From assembly GCF_001581005.1 (NCBI RefSeq), contig NZ_LHZV01000045.1:1-40565 (forward strand): 40,565 nt of DNA, read 5' to 3'. The stretch comes from Acetobacter orleanensis (GTDB lineage: Bacteria > Pseudomonadota > Alphaproteobacteria > Acetobacterales > Acetobacteraceae). The position numbers and the translations under genes are program-made. Positions 27,877-36,203 of this stretch are shown here, piece by piece. The notes beneath the pieces are model-generated. The model made no database searches. It was not told the origin of the DNA and worked only from the letters and a program-made list of their open reading frames with translations. Numbering within the stretch: the first letter of the stretch is position 1; every line of letters begins with the position of its first letter.

Positions 27877-29031
27877 TTATGAAGGGTCAACAAAGAAAGA
27901 CGGCAAAGCCGAGTTGTCGTGTTGCAAAAGAGCGTCAATCTGGTCAAACGCGCTCAGAGCTTCCGTGATGGTCACATCCATATCGAGGTATCGATACGTG
28001 CCAAGACGTCCAAGGAAAGAAACGCCGCTTTCTGACTTCGCCAATGCAATATAGCTGTCCAGCATCTTCTTTTCGTTTACAAGCCGGATTGGGTAATAGG
28101 GAATATCCTGCTCACCGGCCAGACGGCTATATTCACGGAAACACACCGTTTGGGAGAATTTCTCCTGCTCCCACGGCGCAAAATGCTTGTGCTCGGAAAT
28201 TCGCGTGAAAGGCACGCTTTCATCACAATAATTGATAACGGCGGTACCCTGATGGTCGCCCTCGTCAACAAACCGTTCAAAATCAAGTGTGCGATACCCA
28301 AGGCGACCAAGGCGGAACTGGAAATAGCGGTCAATCGGTCCCGTATAGAAAACGTGATCGTACTTCTCTTCCAGACTCTCGAAGGAACAATCAAGGCGGA
28401 GATCAATGCCCTCCACCGCCAGAATATTCTGAACAATGCTGGTGTAACCGTCTTCCGGCATACCCTGATACGGATGATTGAAGTAATTATCATCATAATT
28501 GAAGCGCAAGGGCAGACGCTTCAGAATGGACGCAGGGAGTTCAGTCGGCTCAAGCCCCCACTGTTTGCGGGTGTAGCCATGGAAAAACGCGCGATAAAGT
28601 TCCGGGCCAATCATGCTCAACGCCTGCTCTTCAAAAGAACGTGGAGCCTGAATGGAACGATCAGCTTTATCTTCGATAAACGCACGGGCCTCTTTCGGCC
28701 CCATGGTCGTGCCGAAGAACTGATTAATCGTCAGAAGGTTAACCGGCAACGTATAGACGCGGTCTTTAGAAATCGCTTTCACACGATTGACATAAGGCTG
28801 AAATTTTCCGAAGCGCTGAACGTAATCCCACGCTCTTTTATCGGCGGTATGGAAAATATGCGGCCCGTATTTATGGACCATCACACCAGTTTCTGCATCC
28901 CGCTCAGTATGGCAATTCCCGCCTATATGCGGGCGCTCATCCACAACAGTCACCTTATGACCACGTTCAGCCAGATGCCGGGCAATAATTGCGCCACTAA
29001 ATCCGGCACCCACAATGCAGAATGATTTCAA
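27877..29031 (-). CDS. glf: UDP-galactopyranose mutase
   Basis: The flavoenzyme interconverts UDP-galactopyranose and UDP-galactofuranose, the donor for galactofuranose-containing glycans. The FAD-binding start CIVGAGFSGAIIARHLAERGH, VVDERPHIGGNCHTE, KYGPHIFHT and the conserved NRVKAISKDRVYTLPVNLLTINQF are all present. Length from the preferred start is 384 residues, as usual. A TTG at 29031 has a GGGAG box 8 bases upstream and gives the typical MKSFCIVGAG beginning; an ATG at 29070 would add 13 residues with a weak ribosome site. It is the first gene of the minus-strand glycan set and suggests one of the neighbouring transferases adds galactofuranose. Confidence 0.94.
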   Translation of the reverse strand: MKSFCIVGAGFSGAIIARHLAERGHKVTVVDERPHIGGNCHTERDAETGVMVHKYGPHIFHTADKRAWDYVQRFGKFQPYVNRVKAISKDRVYTLPVNLLTINQFFGTTMGPKEARAFIEDKADRSIQAPRSFEEQALSMIGPELYRAFFHGYTRKQWGLEPTELPASILKRLPLRFNYDDNYFNHPYQGMPEDGYTSIVQNILAVEGIDLRLDCSFESLEEKYDHVFYTGPIDRYFQFRLGRLGYRTLDFERFVDEGDHQGTAVINYCDESVPFTRISEHKHFAPWEQEKFSQTVCFREYSRLAGEQDIPYYPIRLVNEKKMLDSYIALAKSESGVSFLGRLGTYRYLDMDVTITEALSAFDQIDALLQHDNSALPSFFVDPS

Positions 29032-29189
29032 ATTTTCAGCTCCCGACAAAACCAGACGTGGCTTCAGCATAATTCGCTGTTGCGCAGCCTTAGCAAAAAT
29101 AGCGTTCCCATCAGATACGCCTACTCTCAGCCTCACTCTAGGGCAAACTGGAGCAGCGAAGAGAGAAATTGGTTTTATCAGAAAAAATG

Positions 29190-29266
29190 TGGCGCGCCCT
29201 GCTGGATTCGAACCAGCGACCCACAGCTTAGAAGGCTGTTGCTCTATCCAACTGAGCTAAGGGCGC
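29190..29266 (-). tRNA. tRNA-Arg (TCT)
   Basis: The minus strand folds into a cloverleaf. The 7-bp acceptor is GCGCCCT/AGGGCGC, the D-loop contains AGCTCAGTTGGATAGAGC, the anticodon loop CTTCTAA has anticodon TCT, and the T-arm contains GGTTCGAATCC. CCA is encoded (29190-29192). Total 77 bases. Confidence 0.96.
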
Positions 29267-29305
29267 GTACTCTGCACCCTGCGATAGTCGGAAATATCCG
29301 GAAAA

Positions 29306-29611
29306 TCAATGGGTCCAGTTCTGGATCCGGTCAGACCGGAAATTGTCAGCATAGACTTTGGGCTTGCGGATACGCTCTGCAGGAGTCTCGACTTCGTAGC
29401 TGATTTTCTCACGCTGGGCGTACGCAACAGCCTCATCGCATGAGGAAAAATACAGACGAAGCTGGGATTGCGTATCCTGACTTCCAGTCCAGCCCATCAG
29501 CGCATCCTGATGGCGTGGCGCTGATTGCCCATACTCAAAAACCCACTCACGGGTGCCAGCTAGTCCTGACTGCCCCGCCGGTTTAGGCTGCTTATAAATC
29601 CGTGCCGGCAT
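29306..29611 (-). CDS. NDUFS4-like complex I accessory subunit
   Basis: A 101-residue soluble protein of the ETC complex I conserved-region family, the bacterial counterpart of mitochondrial NDUFS4 (18-kDa subunit), which sits by the N-module of NADH dehydrogenase. Recognisable features are ARIYKQPKPAGQSG at the start, WVFEYG, a MGWTGSQDTQSQLRLYF core and KPKVYADNFRSDRIQNWTH at the C-terminus. The ATG at 29611 has a strong GGAGG box at 8 bases; the longer open frame upstream runs through a tRNA gene. It lies between tRNA-Pro (22 bases upstream) and tRNA-Arg (39 bases downstream) on the same strand. The nuo genes themselves are not in the window. Confidence 0.93.
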   Translation of the reverse strand: MPARIYKQPKPAGQSGLAGTREWVFEYGQSAPRHQDALMGWTGSQDTQSQLRLYFSSCDEAVAYAQREKISYEVETPAERIRKPKVYADNFRSDRIQNWTH

Positions 29612-29633
29612 GGTTATGCCTCCAGATATCATG

Positions 29634-29710
29634 TGGTCGGGGCGCCCGGACTCGAACCGGGGGCCTCGTGTACCCAAAACACGCGCGCTACCAGGCTGCG
29701 CCACGCCCCG
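29634..29710 (-). tRNA. tRNA-Pro (TGG)
   Basis: The minus strand forms a cloverleaf with acceptor CGGGGCG/CGCCCCG, a D-arm in GGCGCAGCCTGGTAGCGC, the anticodon loop TTTGGGT on a CGTGT/ACACG stem (anticodon TGG), a T-arm with GGTTCGAGTCC, discriminator A and encoded CCA (29634-29636). Confidence 0.96.
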
Positions 29711-29767
29711 AATGCAGCGGAACCTAAGCGGCATTCGGCAGCGTGGCAAGCCCATTCCGGTAAAAAA

Positions 29768-30253
29768 TCAGTCAGCCTTGTTCATAACCTTGCTCGCAAG
29801 GGGGGGAACGAACAGCGGCGCGGTATCCCACGGGAACAAAACCCAAGTATCCTGCGGCACTTCAACCACAAAATGATCGGTAAGATTCATGCCAACAGGT
29901 TTGGCATACAGGCAGGCAAAATAAGCTTTGGGCAGCCGTTCCCGCACAATACGGGCAGTCACACCAGAATCCACCAGATCATCAATAACAAGGAAGCCCT
30001 CGCCATCCCCAGCGGCATCGGGGGATTTGATGATGGTCGGCTTGCCGCGTTCTTCTTCATCATAGGTGACGACGGAAATGGTCTCGACCAAACGGCAGTT
30101 CAATTCCCGCGCAACAATTGCTGCCGGGATCAACCCGCCACGCGTTACGGCAACCACACCTTTAAACGGCATTTTCGGCACGAGAGCCTCTGCCAGAATG
30201 CGCGCATCCCTGTGTAACTGGTCCCACGTGACAGTCGCGTAATTTACGGCCAT
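29768..30253 (-). CDS. gpt: Xanthine-guanine phosphoribosyltransferase
   Basis: The enzyme salvages xanthine and guanine to XMP and GMP using PRPP. The 161-residue protein has the type I phosphoribosyltransferase PRPP loop LVIDDLVDSGVTARIVRERLP, the upstream GVVAVTRGGLIPAAIVARELN and a C-terminal QDTWVLFPWDTAP typical of Gpt. Length matches E. coli Gpt closely. It is divergent from upp, another base-salvage gene, with 179 bases between the starts, so the two may share control. The stop lies 57 bases upstream of tRNA-Pro on the same strand; no terminator is visible between them. Confidence 0.94.
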   Translation of the reverse strand: MAVNYATVTWDQLHRDARILAEALVPKMPFKGVVAVTRGGLIPAAIVARELNCRLVETISVVTYDEEERGKPTIIKSPDAAGDGEGFLVIDDLVDSGVTARIVRERLPKAYFACLYAKPVGMNLTDHFVVEVPQDTWVLFPWDTAPLFVPPLASKVMNKAD

Positions 30254-30371
30254 CTGGCACTACGTCCTCTTCAAATAGATATCAGGCCAGACACACCCGG
30301 CCAGTAAGCCACCTTTGGCCCTTGTAGCGCCCTTCTGCCACTAGTCCGGGCCGCCCGGCAATTTCCGACGC

Positions 30372-30383
30372 GGAAAATTTTCC
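30372..30383. promoter_or_regulatory. Palindrome in the gpt-upp divergent promoter region
   Basis: GGAAAATTTTCC is a perfect 12-bp palindrome. A related CGGAATTTTC lies about 30 bases on, closer to upp. Together they might bind a regulator of both salvage genes; no known operator is recognised. Confidence 0.3.
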
Positions 30384-30432
30384 TGTTCAATGGAATATAG
30401 CGGAATTTTCTTTCAATCGTTATGCTTTCCTC

Positions 30433-31083
30433 ATGACTTCAGAAACCAATCTCCCTCTCCCGCCCATTGTGCTTGATCATCCTCTGATCAGGCACAAGCT
30501 GACCCATCTGCGCCGTAAGGAAACCTCTACCGCGGGGTTTCGGCGGCTTACGCGCGAACTTAGCCTGCTGATGTGCTATGAAGCGACGCGCGACCTCCCT
30601 CTTGAGCCGGTTGAAATCACCACACCGCTTGAAACCATGCAGGGCGAGCAGCTTGCAGGGCCGGATGTCTGCTTTATTTCCATTCTGCGCGCCGGAAACG
30701 GCCTGCTGGATGGCATGCTGGATCTCGTGCCCTTCGCGCCTGTCGGGCATGTTGGCCTGTATCGTGACCCGGACAGCCTTGAGGCTGTGGAATATTACCT
30801 CAAACTGCCAACCCAGATTGCCTCCCGCCGGTGTATTGTGGTGGACCCCATGCTGGCGACAGGCCACAGCGCTGCCGCGGCCCTTACGCGCCTGAAAGAA
30901 GAGGGCGCAAAACGGCTGCTGTTCGTCTGCCTGCTTTCCACGCCAGAAGGCATTGCCTGCCTGCAAAAAGCCCATCCGGATGTGCCCATCATGACCTGCT
31001 CGATTGATCGCGGGCTGGACGATCATGGCTATATCCGCCCCGGCCTTGGAGATGCGGGGGACCGTCTCTTCAGCACTCGGTAA
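30433..31083 (+). CDS. upp: Uracil phosphoribosyltransferase
   Basis: Upp converts uracil and PRPP to UMP. The 216-residue product shows the family's [28 protein letters not shown] start (shown in part), the uracil-site [15 protein letters not shown], the PRPP loop [16 protein letters not shown], and a C-terminal [20 protein letters not shown] with the conserved [13 protein letters not shown] signature. Length is standard. It is followed after 9 bases by the YoaK/DUF1275 gene, so the two may be cotranscribed. The ribosome-binding site is weak. Confidence 0.96.
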   Translation: MTSETNLPLPPIVLDHPLIRHKLTHLRRKETSTAGFRRLTRELSLLMCYEATRDLPLEPVEITTPLETMQGEQLAGPDVCFISILRAGNGLLDGMLDLVPFAPVGHVGLYRDPDSLEAVEYYLKLPTQIASRRCIVVDPMLATGHSAAAALTRLKEEGAKRLLFVCLLSTPEGIACLQKAHPDVPIMTCSIDRGLDDHGYIRPGLGDAGDRLFSTR

Positions 31084-31092
31084 TTCTCCCTC

Positions 31093-31767
31093 ATGGCACC
31101 GGCTCCTTTACTGGCCTCAAGCCGCCGCCTTCTGCTTCTTGGCATGATAGCGGGCTATATCAACGCGCTCAGCTTTATTGATCTGAGTGGGCTGTTTGCT
31201 GGTGCCATGACCGGAAACACTATCCATATGGATGCTGCTTTTGCGGCCGGGAACTGGCAACATGGCCAGCAGGTGGCGGAACTCCTTCTGGTGTTTTTCC
31301 TGACTGCCATCCTTGCGGCTGGCCTTAAACAAATTGTCCGACCTGCCTATGGTTTCCTGCTGATGGCCTTGCTCCTGATACTTGCTCAAAGCATGCAGGG
31401 CACACCGCTTCAGATGCAGTCTGAATGCGTTATCCTGCCCGCCCTGATGGCCATACAGGGACAAACGCTTTCGCGTTTTTCCGGCAATGCGATTCAACCC
31501 GTTGTCATGACCAGCAATCTGCTGAAATGCGCCGCAGCGATTGCAAACTGGCTGCTCTCTTTCTGGCCGGGTCACAAAATTGCTCGCCCAGCCCTTGCCG
31601 CTATTTTTCTTCCCGGCCTGTCTTGGGTCGCTTTTTTGGCGGGAGCCGCAGCGGCATCTATGGCGCTAAGCTTAAGAAGCAGCCTGCCTTTTCTGTGGCC
31701 CCTTCCTTTTGTTCTCGCAATGTACTGGGACATGAACGGGGCAGAACGCGACGGTCAGTCCGAATAA
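31093..31767 (+). CDS. YoaK/DUF1275 family inner-membrane protein
   Basis: A 224-residue hydrophobic protein with about six membrane helices. It matches the DUF1275 (YoaK) family by GMIAGYINALSFIDLSGLFAGAMTGNTIHMD near the N-terminus (only part is diagnostic: the MTGN motif with preceding Gly-rich helix) and a later QPVVMTSNL repeat of the same kind. The family's function is not known; a transport role is often supposed. It begins 10 bases after upp stops, which suggests cotranscription, but a role in uracil handling is only inference. Confidence 0.82.
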   Translation: MAPAPLLASSRRLLLLGMIAGYINALSFIDLSGLFAGAMTGNTIHMDAAFAAGNWQHGQQVAELLLVFFLTAILAAGLKQIVRPAYGFLLMALLLILAQSMQGTPLQMQSECVILPALMAIQGQTLSRFSGNAIQPVVMTSNLLKCAAAIANWLLSFWPGHKIARPALAAIFLPGLSWVAFLAGAAAASMALSLRSSLPFLWPLPFVLAMYWDMNGAERDGQSE

Positions 31768-31874
31768 CGCGCCCCCCTTCCTGAATAGCTGACATGCCTG
31801 AGAGCACTTGGTGTCCGATGCGGTTCTCAGTAGGACACAGTCTTTAAAGATGCTGAGAAACAAGGCCGCCAAAT

Positions 31875-32387
31875 ATGAGTATATCGTGGGGTGACTTTCA
31901 GGCTGTCGTCCAGCTTTCTGCTGGCCTGAATGTCGCTATTCTGAGTTTTGTTGACATCAGCCTGCCAGCTATCAAGGAACGGCGTCGGGTGTTCAGCAAG
32001 GCGCGACAGGAACTGGAGATCCACCGCAAAAACCCCCATATGCGTACGGAGGCGCAAAAAGTAAGCCACGCCAATGCTATTGATGAGGTGGACCGTAAAC
32101 TTTTCGACCTCTGGCGAGAAACCTCTGCCTTTGAAAGCATTGAGGACTCCCTGATAAAATCGACCGGAGTGTTTGGTTTTTTGGGCGCTGTTCTGAGCAT
32201 TACTTTACTCTGGTATTCTGCCCTGCATTATAATGACGACATCTCTTTTACCGGTGAGCTTCTCACTGTTCTGTCTTTCTTCTCTCTGATAGCAGCGTTT
32301 CTTATCAATTTTATCACAGCCTCCAAAGCGTCCCAATACGCCAAACGCTGCAACACTTTACGCGACCATATGAGGACCCAGCTCTGA
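31875..32387 (+). CDS. Unknown membrane protein with two C-terminal helices
   Basis: I do not recognise this 170-residue protein. Residues 1-95 hold an N-terminal moderately hydrophobic stretch (VVQLSAGLNVAILSFVDISL), then a charged, probably helical region rich in Arg, Lys and Glu. Two clear membrane segments follow, about 98-117 (TGVFGFLGAVLSITLLWYS) and about 127-146 (LLTVLSFFSLIAAFLINFI), with a basic tail. No catalytic motif is visible. The ribosome site before ATG 31875 is weak. It stands between the YoaK-like gene and the YfdX-family gene with gaps of 107 and 236 bases, so it is probably a separate unit. Confidence 0.65.
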   Translation: MSISWGDFQAVVQLSAGLNVAILSFVDISLPAIKERRRVFSKARQELEIHRKNPHMRTEAQKVSHANAIDEVDRKLFDLWRETSAFESIEDSLIKSTGVFGFLGAVLSITLLWYSALHYNDDISFTGELLTVLSFFSLIAAFLINFITASKASQYAKRCNTLRDHMRTQL

Positions 32388-32388
32388 A

Positions 32389-32431
32389 CCGTCGCATCCG
32401 CTATCAGCAAGCGCTTCCCGCAGTGCGACGG
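32389..32431. terminator. Possible stem-loop after the unknown membrane protein
   Basis: CCGTCGCA (32389-32396) pairs with TGCGACGG (32424-32431) two bases after the stop codon. The loop is long (27 bases) and no T-run follows, so terminator function is weakly supported. The rest of the gap to 32623 shows no gene. Confidence 0.3.
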
Positions 32432-32623
32432 CAAAACGTCTTCGCTGACTGGTTCATTTTCTGACCCCACAGAGGAGCAGATGGACCGACTCGTTTCGTC
32501 CGCACATCCCTGCGTCATTTTTTCTAGTGAGAGTTGTCGGATGCTACAACACACCCAATATAGGCGATAGAAAAGGGCATCCCTGATTACCGCCCTTACT
32601 TATAGAAGAAACGGATCGCACCA

Positions 32624-33319
32624 ATGCGTTTGAATACAAAAGCCTCTCTGGCCGCTCTGGCTGTGTTAACGGCAACACCGGTCATGGCTCATGCCAGCAG
32701 CCTCCACACCAAATGGGAGCAGTTCAAGGCTGGTCGCGCCCTGCACCATCTTTCCGCTGACGGCCAGCGCGCTCTGGTCGATATTTTGAAGGCGCGTGAT
32801 ACGCTTGCTGCTGGCAAGACCGATGCCGCGATCCCGGCCCTGTACGATGCCCAGAAACGCCTGACGGCGGCGGGCAAGGCCGCAAAGAAATTTGATGCGG
32901 CGGAAAACCAGCTCCAGCCTGCGCCGCAGCACCCGGTCTCTCCGTCTCACACAGCAGTAACCGCTCCGACCACATGGATTCCGGTTGGCGGCGAGTTTAT
33001 TGAGACGGAAACACTCGCTCCTGAAAAGAAAGCGGCTGTTGCCACGGCAAACGGTCAGCTTAAGGCAGGTCAGACGGATCAGGCCGCCCAGACAATGCAG
33101 GTTGTGGGCGACGATGCTGATTTCATTCTCGCTCTGGCACCACTTGCCCAGACGCAAGGCGCTCTAAACCGCGCGACGGTCTTTACCGAAGGCAAGCAGG
33201 CGACCGATGCTGTTGCAGCCCTTGACGAGATTCTCAACAGTCTGGTGTTTGTCTCTGAAAACTTTGCGGAAACCGAAATGCCCGCTAACGGCAAGGCTCC
33301 GGCAAAATCCAGCCACTAA
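32624..33319 (+). CDS. YfdX-family periplasmic protein
   Basis: A 231-residue exported protein with a Sec signal peptide (MRLNTKASLAALAVLTATPVMAHA, cleavage near residue 23; only the hydrophobic core matters). The mature part is mostly helical with Ala/Lys/Gln-rich segments (IPALYDAQKRLTAAGKAAKK; AVAALDEILNSLVFVSE) that fit the YfdX family. In enterobacteria YfdX is linked to acid and stress responses under EvgA and may act as a small periplasmic chaperone. Acid tolerance would suit an acetic acid bacterium, but that is inference. A bidirectional terminator follows. Confidence 0.75.
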   Translation: MRLNTKASLAALAVLTATPVMAHASSLHTKWEQFKAGRALHHLSADGQRALVDILKARDTLAAGKTDAAIPALYDAQKRLTAAGKAAKKFDAAENQLQPAPQHPVSPSHTAVTAPTTWIPVGGEFIETETLAPEKKAAVATANGQLKAGQTDQAAQTMQVVGDDADFILALAPLAQTQGALNRATVFTEGKQATDAVAALDEILNSLVFVSENFAETEMPANGKAPAKSSH

Positions 33320-33331
33320 GATTTAAAACAG

Positions 33332-33366
33332 GTGTGGCAGAGACAGACAAACTGCCTCTGCCACAC
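33332..33366. terminator. Bidirectional terminator between yfdX-like gene and TonB receptor
   Basis: GTGTGGCAGAG (33332-33342) pairs perfectly with CTCTGCCACAC (33356-33366), with an inner CAG/CTG pair. T-rich sequence follows on both strands (ATATTTTC on plus, TGTTTTAAAT on minus). It serves both convergent genes. Confidence 0.8.
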
Positions 33367-33383
33367 TAGATATTTTCAAATTT

Positions 33384-35810
33384 TTAGAAATCGACGCTGG
33401 CCGTTCCCATCACCATGAACGGTGAGGCAACGTTGAAATTCGTGCTACTTCCCTTGATCTTGGAACCATCCACCCCGGTTGTTGTCTGCGCATTCGGAGC
33501 GGTGCCATTCACAAAACCAAGATATTGACGATTTGTGATATTCCGCAGGTTCAGACGCAGAGTGGGGGACTTCATAACGCCCCAGTCCTTAAAGCGATAA
33601 CCAGCGGTGACGTTCATCGTCATATAACCGGGGATATGCTCGTCGTTCACAAATGTTGAATACTGTTTGGCGACATATTTCAGACTATAACCGCCAAACA
33701 GATGTCCATCATCATAATCAAGGTTGAAGCCGATCTGATATTTTGGCGTCTGCGGCGCAAATTTACCTTTACTGAACACGTAGGCATTCGTGCCGCCAGC
33801 GGCAACATTGCTGTCCGTGCGAGCGTTAATATATTCCGCTGAGAAATACGGGCGCAGGTGATAGAGAATAGGCCGTGTGCCGACTTCCATATCAACGCCA
33901 TCAGCGTGAGACCCGCCGCCGTTGATGCTCCGGTTATAGTAGTAACCGCCATCCGTCATCACAGTCTGCGTATAGAGACGGTTGGTAAAGTTATAGTGGA
34001 AATAAGAGATGGAGCTCATAACGAGCGGGCCCTGATAACGCCAGCCAAATTCTTCGGAAATAGAAATTTCCGGGTTCATGTTGGGATTACCTTTGGTCCC
34101 GTAGCCCTGTTTTGGCTTGTAGGCTCCTGAATCATACAGAGTATAATTCATGGGAATGCGGAAATTGGTGGTTGAAGATGCAAAAAGCTGGTTTTCATCG
34201 TTAATTTTGTAACGAATAGACACAGCAGGCAGCGGCTGCTGCCATGACCCTTTAATGTAAGGCCCGGTGGAGGTATCGGGCATGAAATTATGGCCGTCGC
34301 GATTCACCACGGCATATTTCAGGCCAGCTTCAAGAATGAGGCGGTTGTTCAGCAGGGACAGACTGTCCACAATGAACATGGTGTGAATACGGGTCTGCGT
34401 CAGCTGATGACGATACTCAGCCGTCACACCGTTGGAATAGACCATGTTCGGGCCACCGCCCAACAGGTCATCAGGCTTGCCCGTGTCATAATTAATCAGG
34501 CTGAACGGCGCCGTCTGGGTCTGCTTTGAATATTCGTACCAGTATCCAACCGTCAAGCGGTTGATGCCTGTATGCAGGGTCAGCTTGGTCACGGCACCGG
34601 GGCGATAGGTCACGGTGTTGGACGGATTATACAGAAGCAGAGATTTGGTGTTGGACGGATTATATGGCCCGATGGACCCAGATACCGTGTGCTCACCATA
34701 CTGCTGGCTAGTCAGACTTTCGTTATACGCACCGCCGCCGTTCCCATTACCGTACCAGAAATACGGTGTTTCAGTCAGCGTCAGGTTATCAGTCAGCGTA
34801 AAGGTGGACGGCGCACTGGCATAAATATTGGTAAACGGGTTCCGGTGCAGCTCATAATAGTTGCCGCTTGGATGTTTAGGGTCCCACTTACTTTCATAAG
34901 TGTTGTAAATTTTTTTCTGCTGCCATGTCGCCATATTTGTCGTGGGGAACAGAACACCGGTCAACTGGTTACCAACCAGCGAGAAAGACACAACGTTGCC
35001 TTTCCCCCATTCGCTCATCCATTTGGTTTCCCCATGCATTTTGGTCTGGCCGCCCGGCCCGCGCCATGACTGCTCAGCGGCATCGGAAAAGGACACATAG
35101 CCTTTCACGTTGGTATTCCCGACATAGCCGGTATCCAGACGCCCGAAGATACGGCGAGCGTTATAGTTCCCGTAAGACGCAACAAGTTTGCCGCCCAGAT
35201 GATCCTTCGGGTTCAGAAGATACATGTTCACGGCGCCGCCGGTGGCGCTGATATGCGGGCTGTCCAGATCCGCGGAGCCCTGCTCCACATTGATGGTACG
35301 CAGGTTTTCCGCGTCCACAATTTCCCCCGGATAGACAGCATAACTGCCGATATCGTTGAGCGGAAACCCTTCAAGGGTAAAGCCGATCTGGCTTTCCGTC
35401 AGGCCACGCATGGTCATGTGGCCACCGGTCAGACCCATCGGGTCTGTGGAGGTGGTATTCACGCCGGGCAGCATTTCAATCAACTGCATGGGTGTCAGGC
35501 CGGTCGCCTGTTTTTGGATGTATTCTGACGTAATGGTAGAGCGGGACTTGGGTGCATCTTCCTTAACCATCAGACCACCACCCACCTGCCGGTGACGAGA
35601 GCCTTTCACTTCAACCTTTTCAGGCCCCTGATCCGTCGGAGCGGTCGAGCCCATCATTGACGGCTGATCAGAGGAAACTTTTGATGATGAAACAGCGTGC
35701 CTGTGCCCGCCGCTCTTTTCCGTCGTGTCAGGTTCTGCTGCGGCAAAAGCCACCGAGAACGGGAGCGTGGCAAAGCCAATCAACGCGGAAGTGGCCAAAA
35801 GTTTCTGCAT
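33384..35810 (-). CDS. TonB-dependent outer-membrane receptor
   Basis: An 808-residue gated porin that imports a scarce ligand with energy from TonB-ExbBD. It has a Sec signal (LLATSALIGFATLPFSVAFA), a linker with a possible TonB box (EKVEVKGSRHR), a plug domain from about 85 (MQLIEMLPGVNTTSTDPMGL, then MRGLTESQIGFTLEGFPLND) and a barrel of alternating Tyr/Asn-rich strands ending ...FMVMGTASVDF with terminal Phe, the usual barrel-assembly signal. The substrate is not evident. Downstream of its promoter region lie secreted phospholipase C and nuclease genes. A partial Pho-box-like sequence lies 71-88 bases upstream of the start, so a phosphorus-related ligand is possible but unproven. Confidence 0.9.
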   Translation of the reverse strand: MQKLLATSALIGFATLPFSVAFAAAEPDTTEKSGGHRHAVSSSKVSSDQPSMMGSTAPTDQGPEKVEVKGSRHRQVGGGLMVKEDAPKSRSTITSEYIQKQATGLTPMQLIEMLPGVNTTSTDPMGLTGGHMTMRGLTESQIGFTLEGFPLNDIGSYAVYPGEIVDAENLRTINVEQGSADLDSPHISATGGAVNMYLLNPKDHLGGKLVASYGNYNARRIFGRLDTGYVGNTNVKGYVSFSDAAEQSWRGPGGQTKMHGETKWMSEWGKGNVVSFSLVGNQLTGVLFPTTNMATWQQKKIYNTYESKWDPKHPSGNYYELHRNPFTNIYASAPSTFTLTDNLTLTETPYFWYGNGNGGGAYNESLTSQQYGEHTVSGSIGPYNPSNTKSLLLYNPSNTVTYRPGAVTKLTLHTGINRLTVGYWYEYSKQTQTAPFSLINYDTGKPDDLLGGGPNMVYSNGVTAEYRHQLTQTRIHTMFIVDSLSLLNNRLILEAGLKYAVVNRDGHNFMPDTSTGPYIKGSWQQPLPAVSIRYKINDENQLFASSTTNFRIPMNYTLYDSGAYKPKQGYGTKGNPNMNPEISISEEFGWRYQGPLVMSSISYFHYNFTNRLYTQTVMTDGGYYYNRSINGGGSHADGVDMEVGTRPILYHLRPYFSAEYINARTDSNVAAGGTNAYVFSKGKFAPQTPKYQIGFNLDYDDGHLFGGYSLKYVAKQYSTFVNDEHIPGYMTMNVTAGYRFKDWGVMKSPTLRLNLRNITNRQYLGFVNGTAPNAQTTTGVDGSKIKGSSTNFNVASPFMVMGTASVDF

Positions 35811-35880
35811 TTTTCAGTCTGTTCCGTTAGAAATAATGTTGAGCGCAGCCCTCCCCTAACATTGGTAAAAACCAATTTAT

Positions 35881-35898
35881 TTTAAAGTTTTATGACAG
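35881..35898 (-). promoter_or_regulatory. Partial Pho-box-like site upstream of the TonB receptor
   Basis: On the minus strand: CTGTCAT, AAAA, CTTTAAA. The first heptad and the 4-base spacer match the PhoB consensus; the second heptad matches 4 of 7. The surrounding gap (35811-36158) is AT-rich, holds the receptor's promoter region and shows no gene. Confidence 0.3.
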
Positions 35899-36158
35899 CC
35901 ATGCAAAAACAAAATGTCTGATGTTATTTTGCAACAACGCAAAATCGGAACAATACTTTTTTGTAATCTTCTTTCTAAAAATAATGTCATTCTCTTTGCA
36001 AATTCACATTATGAACGTTTTGACAGTCACTGACGCATTTTAATTTCTGCATGCGTAAAATTATCATTGTTTAATTTTATATTTTTTATTGTCAGAAAAG
36101 CCTGAAAAAGCAAAAAACCGTCGCACAACAGGCCTATTTTCCTACCCCGGCAGTCTTA

Positions 36159-36188
36159 GCCTGCATGACAACTCTATGTCATGCAGGC
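36159..36188. terminator. Perfect 11-bp hairpin downstream of phospholipase C
   Basis: GCCTGCATGAC (36159-36169) pairs with GTCATGCAGGC (36178-36188) around an 8-base loop, 16 bases after the phospholipase stop on the minus strand. There is no T-run, but the position fits a transcript end. Confidence 0.55.
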
Positions 36189-36203
36189 GGCTGGTATTTG
36201 CTT

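Noticed and set aside
21828..29266. Glycan region as an element integrated at the tRNA-Arg 3' end
   Set aside because: No integrase and no second copy of the tRNA 3' sequence is seen between 21.5 and 29 kb; transfer is still possible by other routes.
29612..29755. Longer NDUFS4-like protein starting upstream
   Set aside because: That extension runs through the tRNA-Pro gene; the ATG at 29611 has a strong GGAGG box.
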